A DNA stretch of 64,000 nt, from positions 1-64,000 of the forward strand of contig MU277679.1 in the NCBI GenBank assembly GCA_022385805.1, given 5' to 3'. The notes beneath the pieces were generated by a model. It saw nothing but the letters and a program-made list of their open reading frames with translations. It searched no databases and was not told the origin of the DNA. Made by a program: the position numbers and the translations under genes. Below are positions 1-10,961 of the stretch, in pieces (positions within the stretch are counted from its first letter, which is position 1; the number at the start of each line of letters is the position of its first letter). Origin of the DNA: Pilatotrama ljubarskyi (lineage: Eukaryota > Basidiomycota > Agaricomycetes > Polyporales > Polyporaceae).

Positions 1-442
1 TTGTTAATAACTTCGCCGAAGTCCCCACCCCCCGTGTCGTAGCCGGACTCCGTCCGGAACTCCGGAACTCCAATACTCCGTCTGCTCGCCGACTACGGCA
101 CACGTCCTAACAGTATGCCACAACATGTCAGACCACGCGTACATTGGTCATGAGGTCGAACGACAGACGAGAACGTCCAGACCAAAAAATTAGTCGGTAG
201 CTAGTTCGTAGACGTGTGGTACTGTAGTGGACTGTCGATCCGGATGCCTGTCCCGCCGATTGTGCGCGCACAATTGCACATTATAGAGCTCCACGTTAAA
301 GAGCGCATGAATGAAAGGAGGGAGCATCACCAGGCTTCTACCTTCTGGCTCTATCGTCGCACTCTGAAGTACCCCAGATTCGAAAGGGCAGCGTACGCCG
401 TAAGTATGTATGGGTCTTCCCCTGCGCTAAGGTAACAAAAAT
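1..442. other. Intergenic, left window edge
   Basis: No coding region, RNA gene or repeat can be supported here. The right edge carries the T-run (read on the minus strand) that terminates the adjacent tRNA. Confidence 0.5.
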
Positions 443-513
443 GACCACCGCAGGGGTCGAACCTGCAATCTCCTGATTCGTAGTCAGACGCGATGCCATT
501 TCGCCAGGCGGCC
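443..513 (-). tRNA. tRNA-Arg (ACG)
   Basis: A 71-nt cloverleaf can be drawn on the minus strand. The acceptor stem is GGCCGCC/GGTGGTC, the D arm is GCGA/TCGC, the anticodon stem is TCTGA/TCAGG with loop CTACGAA (anticodon ACG, presumably inosine-modified to read CGN arginine codons), and the T arm is GCAGG/CCTGC with loop TTCGACC. Internal A box (TGGCGAAATGG) and B box (GGTTCGACCCC) are present. A T5 run follows the 3' end, as expected for RNA polymerase III termination. A nearly identical copy lies 143 bp away in the opposite orientation. No intron is seen. Confidence 0.93.
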
Positions 514-656
514 ATGCAAGAGAGGCGGTCATAAGTTTATATCATGCCACAAGAATTGCGGGGTTCGGGAAAGGTGGGCCACAGGCGTCGGGCAAGAGAC
601 GGAAAGAACATGGGCCAAATCACGGATATGTAATTATGTAGCAGCTATGTTCGTAT

Positions 657-727
657 GGCCGCCTGGCGAAATGGCATCGCGTCTGACTACGAATCAGGAG
701 ATTGCAGGTTCGACCTCTGCGGTGGTC
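657..727 (+). tRNA. tRNA-Arg (ACG), second copy
   Basis: This is the same 71-nt tRNA as at 443-513 but on the plus strand, so the two genes are transcribed divergently. The only difference I find is one C-to-T change in the 3' side of the T stem (CCTGC becomes TCTGC), which leaves a G-U pair and should be tolerated. A and B boxes are intact and a T5 terminator follows directly at about 729-733. Both copies look functional. Confidence 0.92.
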
Positions 728-1277
728 ATTTTTCCGCACGGAACCTGGTACCTTTTTGCTACCGACAGCCTGTCCACGGGAACTCGTCTGCGTCTTCTAC
801 TCTCCGAGGCGAGGATGCATGCGCAGGCCCGTACACAGCGATCGATGGGGAGGCAGCAGAAGTCGTATACTATAAGTCTACCGTTTGATACTTATGTACA
901 CTACGAAATGATCGCAATATCGTCCTTACGAATCGTTCTATCACAGAGAAATACAACACCAATGCAGGAGTCGCCGTGCACGTATACCAAAGGCAAGATA
1001 CCAGGCTCTTCCAGTCTACCGCCCGACGATGGCGCCGGCCGCCCATCCATCCCGCCCACAAACATCAGCGTATGAGACGTGGTATACCAACACCGCGTAG
1101 CGCGGGTTTCTGCACCGACTATGATCAGGACTGCGGTGACGCATGTACGAGAAGCGAGGGGACCTACCAGAAAACTGGGTATCCCCATCCGTGCTTGGGC
1201 CGAATTCGTGACCAGTCCTACAAATCGTGTCATCCTTGCTGCTCGCTGCGGAACACCGCGGCCGCAGCCGCAGCCCC
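728..1277. other. Intergenic
   Basis: This stretch lies between the second tRNA and the 3' end of the minus-strand membrane protein gene. Open frames here show no recognisable domain or splice structure. I see no gene. Confidence 0.45.
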
Positions 1278-2126
1278 TCAGACCTCCGCCAGCCCGAGGT
1301 ACGCAGGCGGTGGGGACGCTGGCACACTCGAGCCCCAAGACGACCTGTGGTCACCCCCTCCGGGCGTCGGCGGAGAAGGCATCGCGATGAGCACGGCAAC
1401 GCGCATACGTGACGGGTCCTCCGCGGGCGCACTAGCAGCAGACCTGTCGGAGAACACACCCCAGGATGACCGCGAGCGGCCCCTCTCCCGGCTTGGGGAC
1501 CGTGATGGACGGGCCGCAGGAGAGGGCGGCGCGGGCGGGCTCAGGGAGGGAGCGCGCGATGAGGAGGGACGAGATGGTGACTGGGGTTCGTACGGTGGGA
1601 GGTATTCGAGGGAGACAGGCTGGCGCCACCAGTTAGCCCTGGCGAGAAAGGTGCGACGTATGGAGGGCGGGAAGCTCACCATCATCTGGTCCCATCTTCC
1701 TGTGGTGCGGACTGGCGGAGGTGCGTCGCCCAAGTGGACCTCGTATAGTTGCGGTTTCTCGTCCTCGGCAGACTTGCGGTAGACAGGACTGACGCCGCCG
1801 CCACGCAGGCCGCGGATGGCCCGCATGGCGACGAAGGTGGTCAAGACGAAGACCGCAACGGCGATGAAGGCGGGGATCGCCGCGTTAATAGTCGAGGTAT
1901 GGTGCGAGGAGTCTGAATTGCTCGTGGTAGTCGACGAGGCGGCGTCGGCGTTGTTCGTGGTCCGGACGGCTAGTCGTGGCACCCGCGACCCGTATACGAG
2001 GGGCTAGGGCGGTGCGTTAGGTCGCGGAGCAGCGGTGACGACTTTCAGCGACGAACGAACCTTGCCAGACGCGATGTGTGCAGCGAGGGGCATATCGAAC
2101 ATGGCTGAAGAGGAGGCCCGCGGCAT
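1278..2126 (-). CDS. Hypothetical single-pass membrane protein with Pro-rich tail
   Basis: Two exons fit: 2126-2061 and 2003-1278, joined across a 57-nt intron (GTTCGT donor, CTAAC branch, TAG acceptor), giving 263 aa. The start was chosen as the ATG that keeps the frame through this intron. The protein has a Ser/Thr/Asn-rich outer segment, one hydrophobic helix (IPAFIAVAVFVLTTFVAM), a short basic stop-transfer (RAIRGLRGG), and a long Pro/Ser/Arg-rich cytoplasmic tail with LPPYEP and PPPAY motifs of the PPxY type, which could bind WW domains such as those of Rsp5/NEDD4 ligases. No signal peptide is evident, so it may be a type III membrane protein. I do not recognise a family. Many basidiomycete genomes carry similar TM-plus-PPxY proteins of unknown role. 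Confidence 0.62.
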
Positions 2127-3564
2127 GCTGGAGGCAGAGCGTTCATAGTCATGTCCAGAGTCGTTGGACTGAGTAATTCGCCAGAGATATATTGGCGTTA
2201 TGATGCACGCGAGGCTGATCAACACGCGACGAGACGATGCGAATGGGTATGTTGGCATGCAAGCTGAGCAAAAGGGGCGGGACGAGGGTCCCCTCAACCG
2301 CCCCCGTGGGTCATATACGCATCCTGGTAGTGTCCCTGGAACCAAAGGCGGCTTCGCTGAGGCGCTAGGAGTCACGCCGCCACTATGTCGCCTCAGGGAT
2401 GCGCTGATTCAGCGCCGAGAACCCAAGGCAGGTGTAAGAAGGCGCAGCGAGGCTCGACCGCGAAGGTAATTAGGATGTGATCGGTCCGCCGAAACGTGTA
2501 TAATGACTCCATCTAGGGGCCCGTGCTCGAACACCTGCATAGGGGAACATGGCGACGGAACCTAGTGTTCTGTGAATCGATGTCTTCATGGTCAGGGTAC
2601 GACCAAGTGGGCTGCTCACCAATTGGCATGGAATGCTCGAATGCTCCTTGTGTACATGAGTGTGCGAGAAGATGCAGTAGGATGGAATGGAACGATGGCT
2701 GCGTCAAGGAATGAGCGCCCCGGAGCCGATCCACGCGCCAAGCGCAGTCATCCCCATAGGAGGGCGGCGGTATCGGATCACAGTGGCCATAGACTCTTCG
2801 AGGCCACCGGAATGCAAGGGTCAACCGCCGCATGCGATATTGAGAATCATTCGCCGCAGTCGTCCGAGGAACGTGCACATGTAGGCTGGCCATAAGACCA
2901 GCTCAGGCTATGAGGCAGCTGGGATGGTCTGCCCAGAGGACCAAGATATGCATAAGACAAGCTGACGGAGTACAAGGGCCTGAGGGCGATCGGTGGCGCC
3001 GCTGAGTCCAACTCGAGTCAAGGCTGTCGATCCAGCATGTATAGGCGCGCGCTCGTCAAGAAACCATTGCTAAACGCCTTCCCGAACGGAGCGGAAACGG
3101 AGTAGTACTCGTAGTTCAGTCGTACGAGCATACGACCTGCGGCCTGCATGATGGCCAGCGCCGCAGCGTCAACCACCCAGATCGCTGGAAGAGCCGAAGG
3201 TTCGCAGCTAATCGCGATGTATACGATGGGTGCGGGCAGCCGCGTCCCCATGGCACGTCCCGTCTCCGAGCAGTTAATGTGGACTCTCCGCCATACTCAT
3301 CTCACATTCAAGTGCGGTTTTCGAAGAGAAGACGTAGTAAGGCTTGCTCACCGCGATTTTAACATCTTGTAGGTGATCTTCACGAACAGCTACATAAGGT
3401 CAACCTATAGCCCTGTAGCTGAGCTCGCGACGGCCCCGATGTACGTGATGAGCATTATGTAGGACGATGCGCGGCACAGTGACAAGTACTAGTCGAGACG
3501 CCCATTCTAGAGTGCCACGACAAGACCACCTCCACAATCCTTCGTCCAGTCACACACAGTCAGG
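2127..3564. other. Intergenic, 1.4 kb
   Basis: No supportable gene. A short minus-strand open frame near 3018-3251 has plausible amino-acid composition but begins at a non-ATG codon and has no recognisable motif. It could be a decayed gene fragment. Confidence 0.4.
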
Positions 3565-5082
3565 ATGTCGGGCGAACCAGCGAAGTCGGAGGCAGTATCG
3601 GCTGGAAAACCCCTTAGACAAGCAGGTCTGACTCTTTCGGCTTGTGTAATCATAGAGAGGGCTGACAATAATCTCGGATCACTTGCTACAGGTAGATTCG
3701 AGCACTTCTACAAGACCCGTACGCAGCTCAAAGTGCTCTCTTGGGTCGTCGTCGCTGGCAAGTATCAAAACGACGCGAGCGCGACACTCGACAAGCCGAC
3801 TCTCTTTGCCGCGCTCGAGGAGGTTGTACGCAACCAGCCCGTATTGGCCTCACGTCTAGAGTTCACTTCCGCAGCACCGAACGCGCCCCCGACATGGATA
3901 CGCCTGCCGTCCGTAGACCTCAACAGAATCGTCGACTTTAGAGACGAAGACGCGGATCAGCTCAAAGGCGTCCTAGAGGACCTATATGCTGTTCCCCCGC
4001 AGTGCCCTGACGATGTGCCCCTTTGGAGGCTGCTCGTCCTGCGCGATGGAACAGTCGTCTTTGCCTACGAACACACCGTCGGCGATGGCCAGAGCGGCAT
4101 GGCATTCCACATAGCTCTGCTCAACGCGCTGCGGAGGTTCCAGGAGCCCGTGCTAAACCACTCGGGGCTGATTACCGACTTCTCTGACGAAGCCTCGCTC
4201 ACTCCCCTTCTCGAGGATGGCGTGGACGTTTCTGTTCCGTTCCTGAGTATCCTTCGAGAAGTCCTCAACCTCATCATTCCTGAATCTTGGCGCAAGTCAT
4301 GGACCGCGTGGACCGGCAAACCCACTCCCGAGTCGATCGTCTTCGGGATGAACGTCCAGATCGCGCACTACTCCCCAGAAGACGCTCAGTACTTGGTCAA
4401 ACTCTCGCGCGAGCACAACACGACCCTCGTTGGCACGTTCCACACCCTCGCTCTCATCGTCCTCTCGCGTCTCATCTCCGCCGAGCCCGACGCGAGCAAG
4501 TACAAGTCGATCGCGACCTCCATCCCCATATCGCTCCGTCGATTCTCAGGAGCGCCGCCGACCGCGTTCTGCAACCACCTCTCCGCGCTGCGCGAGTACC
4601 ATCCTCTCCTCGCCCCACAGTACTCCAGTTCGACGATCTCGGCGGACCACTTTCCCTGGGCCGTCGCTGCGAGACTCACGGAGACGCTGAAGCGCGAAGC
4701 GCCGCGTTCCGGTTCCAGCATAGGCCTTTTGAAGCTGCTCGGCGGGAAGTACGAGCAGTACCTCCGTGGGATGCTCGGGAAGAAGCGCGCGGCCGGCCTG
4801 GAGCTCTCGAACCTAGGCCCGTTCCCCGTGAACTCCCTGGAGAAATTCGCCGACGACGCTCCTCCTAGCAGCCGATGGAACGTTCGTGAGGTGCTCTTCG
4901 CGCAGGCCGATGCAACGCTGGGCGCTGCTCTCTTGCTCAACGTGGCTGGGTCGCCTACGGGAGGCGTTGGGGTGACGCTCACTAGTAACGAGAACGCTGT
5001 GGACAGGGCGTTCGCCGAGAAGTTCTTCGTCGACTTCGGTGTTGGGATACAAGGGCTGCTCGCGTCGCGCGATACCAAGTAG
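3565..5082 (+). CDS. Alcohol acetyltransferase-like (AATase/condensation-type) enzyme
   Basis: Predicted CoA-dependent acyltransferase of the AATase family, which transfers acetyl groups to alcohols or amines. The conserved acyltransferase motif HxxxDG appears as HTVGDG, about one-third in, and the typical N-terminal pattern L-R-x-A-G-R-x-E-x-F (LRQAGRFEHFYKTR) is restored only if a 66-nt intron at 3626-3691 is removed (GTCTGA donor, CTGAC branch, ACAG acceptor). Because that intron is a multiple of three with no stop, the region also reads as one uninterrupted 505-codon frame. The spliced protein is 483 aa, near the usual family size. No signal peptide or membrane helix is seen. The substrate cannot be told from sequence. 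The gene stands alone, upstream of the Cel45A gene on the same strand. Confidence 0.78.
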   Translation: MSGEPAKSEAVSAGKPLRQAGLTLSACVIIERADNNLGSLATGRFEHFYKTRTQLKVLSWVVVAGKYQNDASATLDKPTLFAALEEVVRNQPVLASRLEFTSAAPNAPPTWIRLPSVDLNRIVDFRDEDADQLKGVLEDLYAVPPQCPDDVPLWRLLVLRDGTVVFAYEHTVGDGQSGMAFHIALLNALRRFQEPVLNHSGLITDFSDEASLTPLLEDGVDVSVPFLSILREVLNLIIPESWRKSWTAWTGKPTPESIVFGMNVQIAHYSPEDAQYLVKLSREHNTTLVGTFHTLALIVLSRLISAEPDASKYKSIATSIPISLRRFSGAPPTAFCNHLSALREYHPLLAPQYSSSTISADHFPWAVAARLTETLKREAPRSGSSIGLLKLLGGKYEQYLRGMLGKKRAAGLELSNLGPFPVNSLEKFADDAPPSSRWNVREVLFAQADATLGAALLLNVAGSPTGGVGVTLTSNENAVDRAFAEKFFVDFGVGIQGLLASRDTK

Positions 5083-5706
5083 GATGTGAGGATTGTTGCC
5101 TGTTTCTGGTAGTCGTCTTTCACCTGACGTCCTCCCGATCAGTTATTGCTCTACTTCTATACCTCAGCGATGTCATACAGGTGCCATATTCCAGATAGGT
5201 TTGACAAATACTCCCAGGCCAAGGTGCTTTTTTGGAAGTCGGCGCCAGAGAGTGACGAGTCATGTCGGTCTTCGCTTCGTCGCGACTACAGAGAGCTCTT
5301 CTCTGAGGGTCCTGGCTCCAGCAGTAGCAGCGCGGCGCGTCGATAGCTACCCACCGATCTCGTAATCGGAGGATGTTCGCAGCGACGTCGCAGCGCTACC
5401 CGCTTATTCGTCCAGGCACGCCTCCCGCCCCCTTCCTCTCCGCAGAGGATGTCACCCCACCTCTCGCATCCTGTACGCAGTCTCATGACACCGTCACGGC
5501 CTGACCGCGACGCCTTCGAAGGCTGATGCTTAATCCGTTCCGAAAATGATGCGCTCCACCCCGCCCACCTCACTACAGACACCGACGCACCGCACCGACT
5601 CCGTTGATGCCTGCGACCTCAGACCCGTATATAAAGCCGACATCGAAGGTGCTTGCGGAAAAGTACCGTGGCCGCCCCCAGTCTGATCCCTCCCCAGTGA
5701 CCAGCC
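5083..5706. promoter_or_regulatory. Intergenic with Cel45A promoter (TATA box 5628-5635)
   Basis: This 0.6 kb stretch precedes the endoglucanase gene. A TATATAAA sequence at 5628-5635 lies 72 bp upstream of the ATG, a normal distance for a fungal TATA box with a short leader. Nothing else is identified. Confidence 0.55.
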
Positions 5707-6580
5707 ATGTCCAAGATCGTGTTCTTCCTGCAGTTCGTCGCGGTCGCGACCATCGCGAGCTGCCTCAGCGTCGCCGATGTCGAGAAGCGGGCCACGGGCG
5801 GGTACGTCCAGAACCCGTCCGGCACCGCGTCCTTCACGCACTACTCCGGGTGCGGTCAGCCAGGTGCGTTGCCCTCGCCATCCCATACCACACCCCATAC
5901 TTGGCTGATGATGTGAACAGCATGCGGAGTCGCCGCGAGCGGCTTCACCGCGGCCGTGAGCCAGCTCACGTTCGGGTCCGCCCCAGGGCTGGGTGCCGGG
6001 GACGCGTGCGGCCGCTGCTTCGCGATCACCGCGAACAAGGACCCGTTCTCGCCGGCGTTCACTGGGCCGTTCCACACGATCGTCGTGAAGGTCACCGACC
6101 TGTGCCCGGTGCAGGGCAACCAGGAGTGGTGCGGCCAGTCGCAGAGCAACCCGAACAACCAGCACGGCGCGCCCGTCCAGTGAGTGTCGGACCCTCGGTC
6201 GCGAGACGTGCATGGAAAGGGTGGGTTGAATACTGACCGTGAACCTAATCGCAGCTTCGACATCTGCGAGGACACCGGAGGCGCGAACGCGTTCTTCCCG
6301 TCGGGTGCGTCTCATGCCCCCTACATTTCTCCGGTAGACAGCGCGCTGATACTTTGTTGGAATCGCGCAGGACACGGCGCGCTCACGGGCACGTACACCG
6401 AGGTCTCGTGCAGCCAGTGGTCCGGGTCAGATGGCGGCGCGCTCTTCAACGGCGCGTGCATCGCGGGCGAAAAGGCCGGAAATTGGCCGGCGGTCGGCTG
6501 CGGGAACAAGGGTCAGTACGCTCCGCGTTTCTGCAGAGTGCGGTTGGTCTGACACGACTGTTGTAGGTACGGCGCCTTGA
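5707..6580 (+). CDS. cel45A: Secreted GH45 endoglucanase (Cel45A type, subfamily C)
   Basis: Exons 5707-5863, 5921-6179, 6255-6304, 6371-6511 and 6567-6580 join in frame to 206 aa. There is a signal peptide (hydrophobic to about residue 20), then a dibasic KR pro-site, then the mature start ATGGYV. The body shows the small-barwin-like GH45 subfamily C signatures YSGCG, GLGAGDACGRCF, VKVTDLCPVQGNQ, FDICEDTGG and CSQWSGSDGG. The residues equivalent, from memory, to Phanerochaete Cel45A Asn92 (VQGN) and Asp114 (FDICED), the proposed base and acid, are both kept. There is no cellulose-binding module. The enzyme should cut beta-1,4-glucan chains in plant cell walls outside the cell. The last coding exon is only 14 nt. 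Confidence 0.93.
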
Positions 6581-6858
6581 GAGACGTGTTTGCCACCGGT
6601 GGAAGGGGAGTCGTTGCTGTACAGTATGCTGTTCGTTGAATACGCGCCGGTGCAATTGAACGCTGGCAGTAGTGTGATGGCAGATCCTCGGTAGCTCGAA
6701 GTCGGAGTCCAGCACTGCAACGGAACACAGAGCCAGGCGATGAAATAAAGGAGTCTCGAGACGATCAAGCAAATCTATAGCACAGTCTAAGTGTACACTA
6801 CTTTCACGCACACCGACTACAACCTCCTAGATTCCACAACTGCCCCCAGACCTCGACC

Positions 6859-8614
6859 TCACACCAACACCCTCTGCAGCACCTCCTCCACGCTCCTCAC
6901 AAACAGATCCACGATCGTCTCCACCTGCTGCTTCGTCACGTTATACGCGGGCGACAGCATGCAGTGGTGCCCCCTCTTCCCGTCCAGGCTCGCGCCCCCG
7001 TTGAAGCCCATCACCACCACCCCGTTCTCCAGCGCGCGCGCCTGCACCGCTAGCGCGAACGGCTCGCCCTGCAGCCTTCCCAAATCCACCTTCTTCCCGT
7101 TCGTCGCCCCTTCGACGTCGTCGAATTCGAACTCCACGGCCCACCACGCGCCCCCTCCGCGGAGATCGAACACGTACGGCTTGGCGAGCGCGTTGGGGCC
7201 GAGGAGGCGGTCGCGCAGGAGCGACCCCATGGTGGGCGCGACGACGTCGCGGACGTTCTCGAGGAGCTTCTCGTCGGCGATGACGCGCTGCACGGCGAGC
7301 GCGGCCGCGCACGAGAGCGGGTTCGCCTGGTACGTATGGCCGTGCTTCCAGAAGCCGGAGGCGTCGCGGAGGCCGTCGGCGACGCGTTTCGAGATGAGGA
7401 CTGCGCCGATCGCGGCGTATCTATGTGGTCACGTATGTATGTTAGGGGGCAGATCATACATGGAGGAGGTGGGCGCGATACGTACCCTCCGCCGAGACCC
7501 TTTGCGACAGCTTGGAGGTCGGGCGAGACGCCGTCGCCGTAGCTCTCCCATGCGTGAAGGGTACCCATGCCTGCGAGGGCTAGTCAGGATTCTGTAGCAA
7601 TAGAGCGGGATAGAGGGCACTCACGGCCCATGCCGCTCATGACCTCGTCGAGGATGAAGAGCGCGCCGTACTTGTCGCACACCGACTTCATCGCCTTGAA
7701 GTACCCTTTGGGGGCTGCGACGACGCCGGTAGTCGCGCCTACGACCGTCTCCGCAACGACTGCTCAACGGCTGAACGTCAGCGATCATATCCACCAGCCA
7801 AAGTGCAGCGGAGATCACCCACAGCCAATGACGGTCTCCGGCCCGAGCTCGATGAACTTATCCTCTAGCTCCTTCCTCAGACGCTCCACATACTGCTCCT
7901 CGCTCTCGTCCTTGCCCTTGAAGCGCGCCGCGTACGCGGGCGAGACGTGGTGGAAGTTCTCGGTGTTGAGGAGGTCCGCGTACGGGGCGCGCCGCGTGGG
8001 GTGGTACGCGAGCGAGAGCGTGGCGAGCGTGTTCCCGTGGAAGGAGAGCTGGCGCGCGATGAAGTTCTTGCGCTGCGGCTGGCCGGTCTCGTAGAAGTAC
8101 TGCCGCGCGGTCTTGATCACGCCTTCCATCGCCTCGGAGCCTACGGAGCGCGTTTGCATGCTCTGTCAGATGAGTGGGACGGCGGAGCAATGCGATCGCG
8201 TACGCACCCCCGGAGACGAACCCGACGAGATCGAACGCGCCCTTGCTCGACTTTATGAGGAACTGCGCGAGCTCTTCCGCAGGTCCGTTGGACAGTTGCA
8301 TGTTGTACACGTCTAGCATGGGCATGGAGTCAATGGTCAGGCCCTTTCCAGTCTCGTTCGACGTTGCACGGCTCACATGAGACCTTGTCTACCTGCTCCT
8401 TGATCGCCTTCTTGACCGCAGGATGACCGTTCCCGATGCAGGCAACCGCCGCGCCGCCGACGGCATCTATGAGCTGCTTGCCGTCTTCAAGGGTGATGTA
8501 GATGCCCTCCGCGGAGGACGCGACTGGCGGGCGCCACGGCGTCCTGTGGAGGATGGCCGTAGGGCGCGAGCCGAACTTCGCGTCGCCGTTTGTCGCTGTC
8601 GTAGTCGAGGACAT
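6859..8614 (-). CDS. Class III (omega) PLP-dependent aminotransferase
   Basis: Six exons on the minus strand: 8614-8377, 8312-8208, 8140-7823, 7759-7625, 7570-7486 and 7420-6859. They sum to 1443 nt (480 aa). Family landmarks in order are the N-terminal GNGHPAV, the cofactor-phosphate loop FVSGGSEAME, the FHGNT segment, the aspartate of ILDEVMSGMGR that contacts the pyridine nitrogen, the Schiff-base lysine in LQAVAKGLGGGY, and HTYQANPLSCAAAL. These place it among omega-amino-acid or diamine aminotransferases of subgroup II (relatives of BioA, GABA and beta-alanine aminotransferases). The substrate is not determinable. It probably acts in the cytosol, as no targeting sequence is evident. It faces away from the HAD gene. 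Confidence 0.9.
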
Positions 8615-9773
8615 CTTGAGGGTAGTAACAAGGGTGGGTACGTGGAAGAGTGAAGCAGAGGCTTCTGCTATAGCTGCTGCACGGGATAGGATGCCTGCGG
8701 AGCCCCGTTAGCATGCATGTATGCCGCCGGCATGTCGGGTCGATATTCTGCAAGGTGGGTCCAGTGTCCTCCGCCCCTCCGTCAGATCGTGCGTACGAGC
8801 AGATCGGGAGGACACTGCTGTGCAGCACCTCGGATCTAGGCACTCGCGCCTGCACGGGCGCAGTCACGGCGGACATCCAAGACGGGCATAGGTCCGGAGT
8901 ACACCCTTGACTCGAGTTCGAGCGCGGATGCTTGTCAGTATTACCGCAGCGATGATCGACAGGGGCACTGACCATCCACGACCCGATCTGCTCTTGACAG
9001 AAGAAGGCAGCACTACTCACCGAGCTCAACGTTGGGGATCCTCGCGATGGATCCGCGATGGCTGGGATCTGATATATGGAGAGCGAGAGGCCATGACTCA
9101 CGAGTCATGCCCTGTCTATATACTGCTAAATGTCGCGTGGAGGATTCCTCTCCGATCGAGGTGAGAGCCGCGAATCCGGCCGGGGAGACCTATTACGTTC
9201 GAGGTCCATAGTATGGGCGTTCTATGCATGGCGCAAAGCGCGTTCGAAGACATGAGATGGCGTCTTGGAGAGCATGACACGGCCAAGAAGAGTTTGCGTG
9301 AGAGGACGCCTCAGTACGCTCGCAAGTGCAACGTCTCCGTGAGGCTCGCGACGCGTCCCAGGACACGCTGCTATCGACGCTGTCCGGGGTCCTTCTGCGC
9401 ACCCTAGGTGGGGCGCCTAGCTACCCCGCATCGTCATACTCGACTGCGAGACCCTCTTCGTGCGCTATTGACTCTATGATCCTTACGAATGGGACAGAGC
9501 TACCCTGTATGTGAGTTCGAGCGACGCAAGACACTGCAGTCATAGGCGGGGAAAGCGTCGGGGTGGGTGAGGATGCGAGGATGGGTTCACTCGGTGACGT
9601 ATTGCTCTCGGTCTCGCGGGCATGATGGAGCAGCGCGAGTGTTACGCCTGCGATCTGCGAACGCGAACGCGAGACACGTATATATACCGCGTCCTGTATT
9701 GAGGCCACCACATTCACGCACATCTTGAATACGTCCTTCGTCAGAACCTCTGAACACCATCCGAGCAAGCATC
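8615..9773. other. Divergent intergenic region, 1.16 kb
   Basis: Shared upstream region of the aminotransferase (minus) and the HAD hydrolase (plus). It contains an 18-bp near-palindrome at 9092-9109 (CATGACTC, two bases, GAGTCATG) that includes TGACTCA, the classical Gcn4/CPC1 bZIP site. A TATATA tract lies at about 9679-9685, upstream of the HAD gene. No gene is seen. Confidence 0.5.
9094..9100. promoter_or_regulatory. Gcn4/CPC1-like site (TGACTCA)
   Basis: TGACTCA sits inside an 18-bp inverted repeat at 9092-9109. In other fungi Gcn4/CPC1 binds this 7-mer to induce amino-acid metabolism genes. The aminotransferase starts 480 bp away on the minus strand. Function here is inferred from the motif only. 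Confidence 0.35.
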
Positions 9774-10723
9774 ATGGCCTCCAGCAACCCCTTCTCCAAG
9801 TACAAAGCTCTCGTCTTCGACTGTTACGGCACCCTCGTCGTACGTCTGCTTTCAGTCGCCTGCAGGTCATCGCGCAGAAAGCTCACTCGAGACCGAACTC
9901 TTCACCTTCATAGGACTGGGAGACAGGCATCTACGACGCCCTCAAGCCGCTCTTCCAGAAAAGTGGCAAACCCACAGACAGACGCACCATCATCGACGCC
10001 TTCTCCTCCGTCGAGCGCGACCTCCAAGGCCGCTTCCCCACCATGCGCTACACCGACCTCCTCGCAAAGGTGTACAAGACGCTCGAAGCGCGCCTGCAGA
10101 ACAAAGAGACGCCGCCAGACGTGCTCCGCGACGACGCGTCTACGGGCAAGCCCGTCCTCTCCTCCGCGCACGTCGCGTCCGGCACGTCCCAAGTCGCGAC
10201 TGCCCCAGTCGGCACATCCGCGGACGCGGACGCGCAGAACTCGGCGCCGGACCCAGCGGAGGCGTTCGCGCAGAGCGTCGCGGCGTGGCAGCCGTTCCCG
10301 GACACGCCCCCCGCGCTCGCCGCGCTCTCGAAACGCTTCAAGCTCGTCATCCTCTCCAACATCGACCGCGAGACCATCGCGAAGACGCGCGCGCTCCTGG
10401 AGGGCGATTCCGCGCATCCTTTCAAGTTCGACGCGGTTTACACGGCGGAGGAGGTCGGCGCGTACAAGCCTGCCCCGGAGATGCTCTCGTATGCGCTGGC
10501 GAGGCTGAAGGAGGAGTTTGGCATCGAGCAGGGGGAGGTGCTGATGACGGCGCAAAGCGTGTTCCACGACGTCTTGCCAGCAAAGAGGAGGGGGATGGAC
10601 ACGGCGTGGATCAATAGGGAGGGCGCGGTCACGGGCTTACCGGAGTCGTCTGGAGTCGAACCGACGTACGTGTTTCCGACGCTGGGAGACCTTGCGCAAG
10701 CAGTAGAGAGCGCGAGCAGGTGA
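9774..10723 (+). CDS. HAD-superfamily hydrolase (2-haloacid dehalogenase type)
   Basis: Exons 9774-9839 and 9914-10723 give 291 aa. HAD motif I is DCYGTLVDWE: nucleophilic Asp, then the GTL/V signature, completed only across the intron. Motif II is ILSNID. The loop with Tyr-Lys-Pro (GAYKPAPEM) supplies the motif III lysine. A downstream acidic/Ser segment fits motif IV. The helical cap between motifs I and II contains an insertion rich in Ser/Ala/Asp (about residues 110-150). Order and spacing match fungal haloacid-dehalogenase type II proteins, which are more likely small-molecule phosphatases or dehalogenases of unknown substrate. No targeting signal is seen. Confidence 0.88.
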
Positions 10724-10961
10724 TGTCTTTGGGCTTAGGTACGATTGGCAGGCATCATCGTATGCTGTTTGGACTGCGCTTTACCGGCATTTGTAGCAAC
10801 ACTAGTTCAGGACATCCCGGATGTTATCGCATCTACTGAGAGTGCTGTATGCGCCGCCATGGTGCCGACAAGGAGAGGGAGGGTTTCCCTGCGCGCGCCG
10901 GTGTCCGCGATCGCGAGCCGCACTCTTCACGCGTACCTACGCGTTCTTCACCCTACGCGCT

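Noticed and set aside
3018..3251. Minus-strand 77-codon open frame with plausible composition
   Set aside because: No ATG start, no flanking splice partner and no motif that I recognise. Could be a decayed fragment, but I cannot support it.
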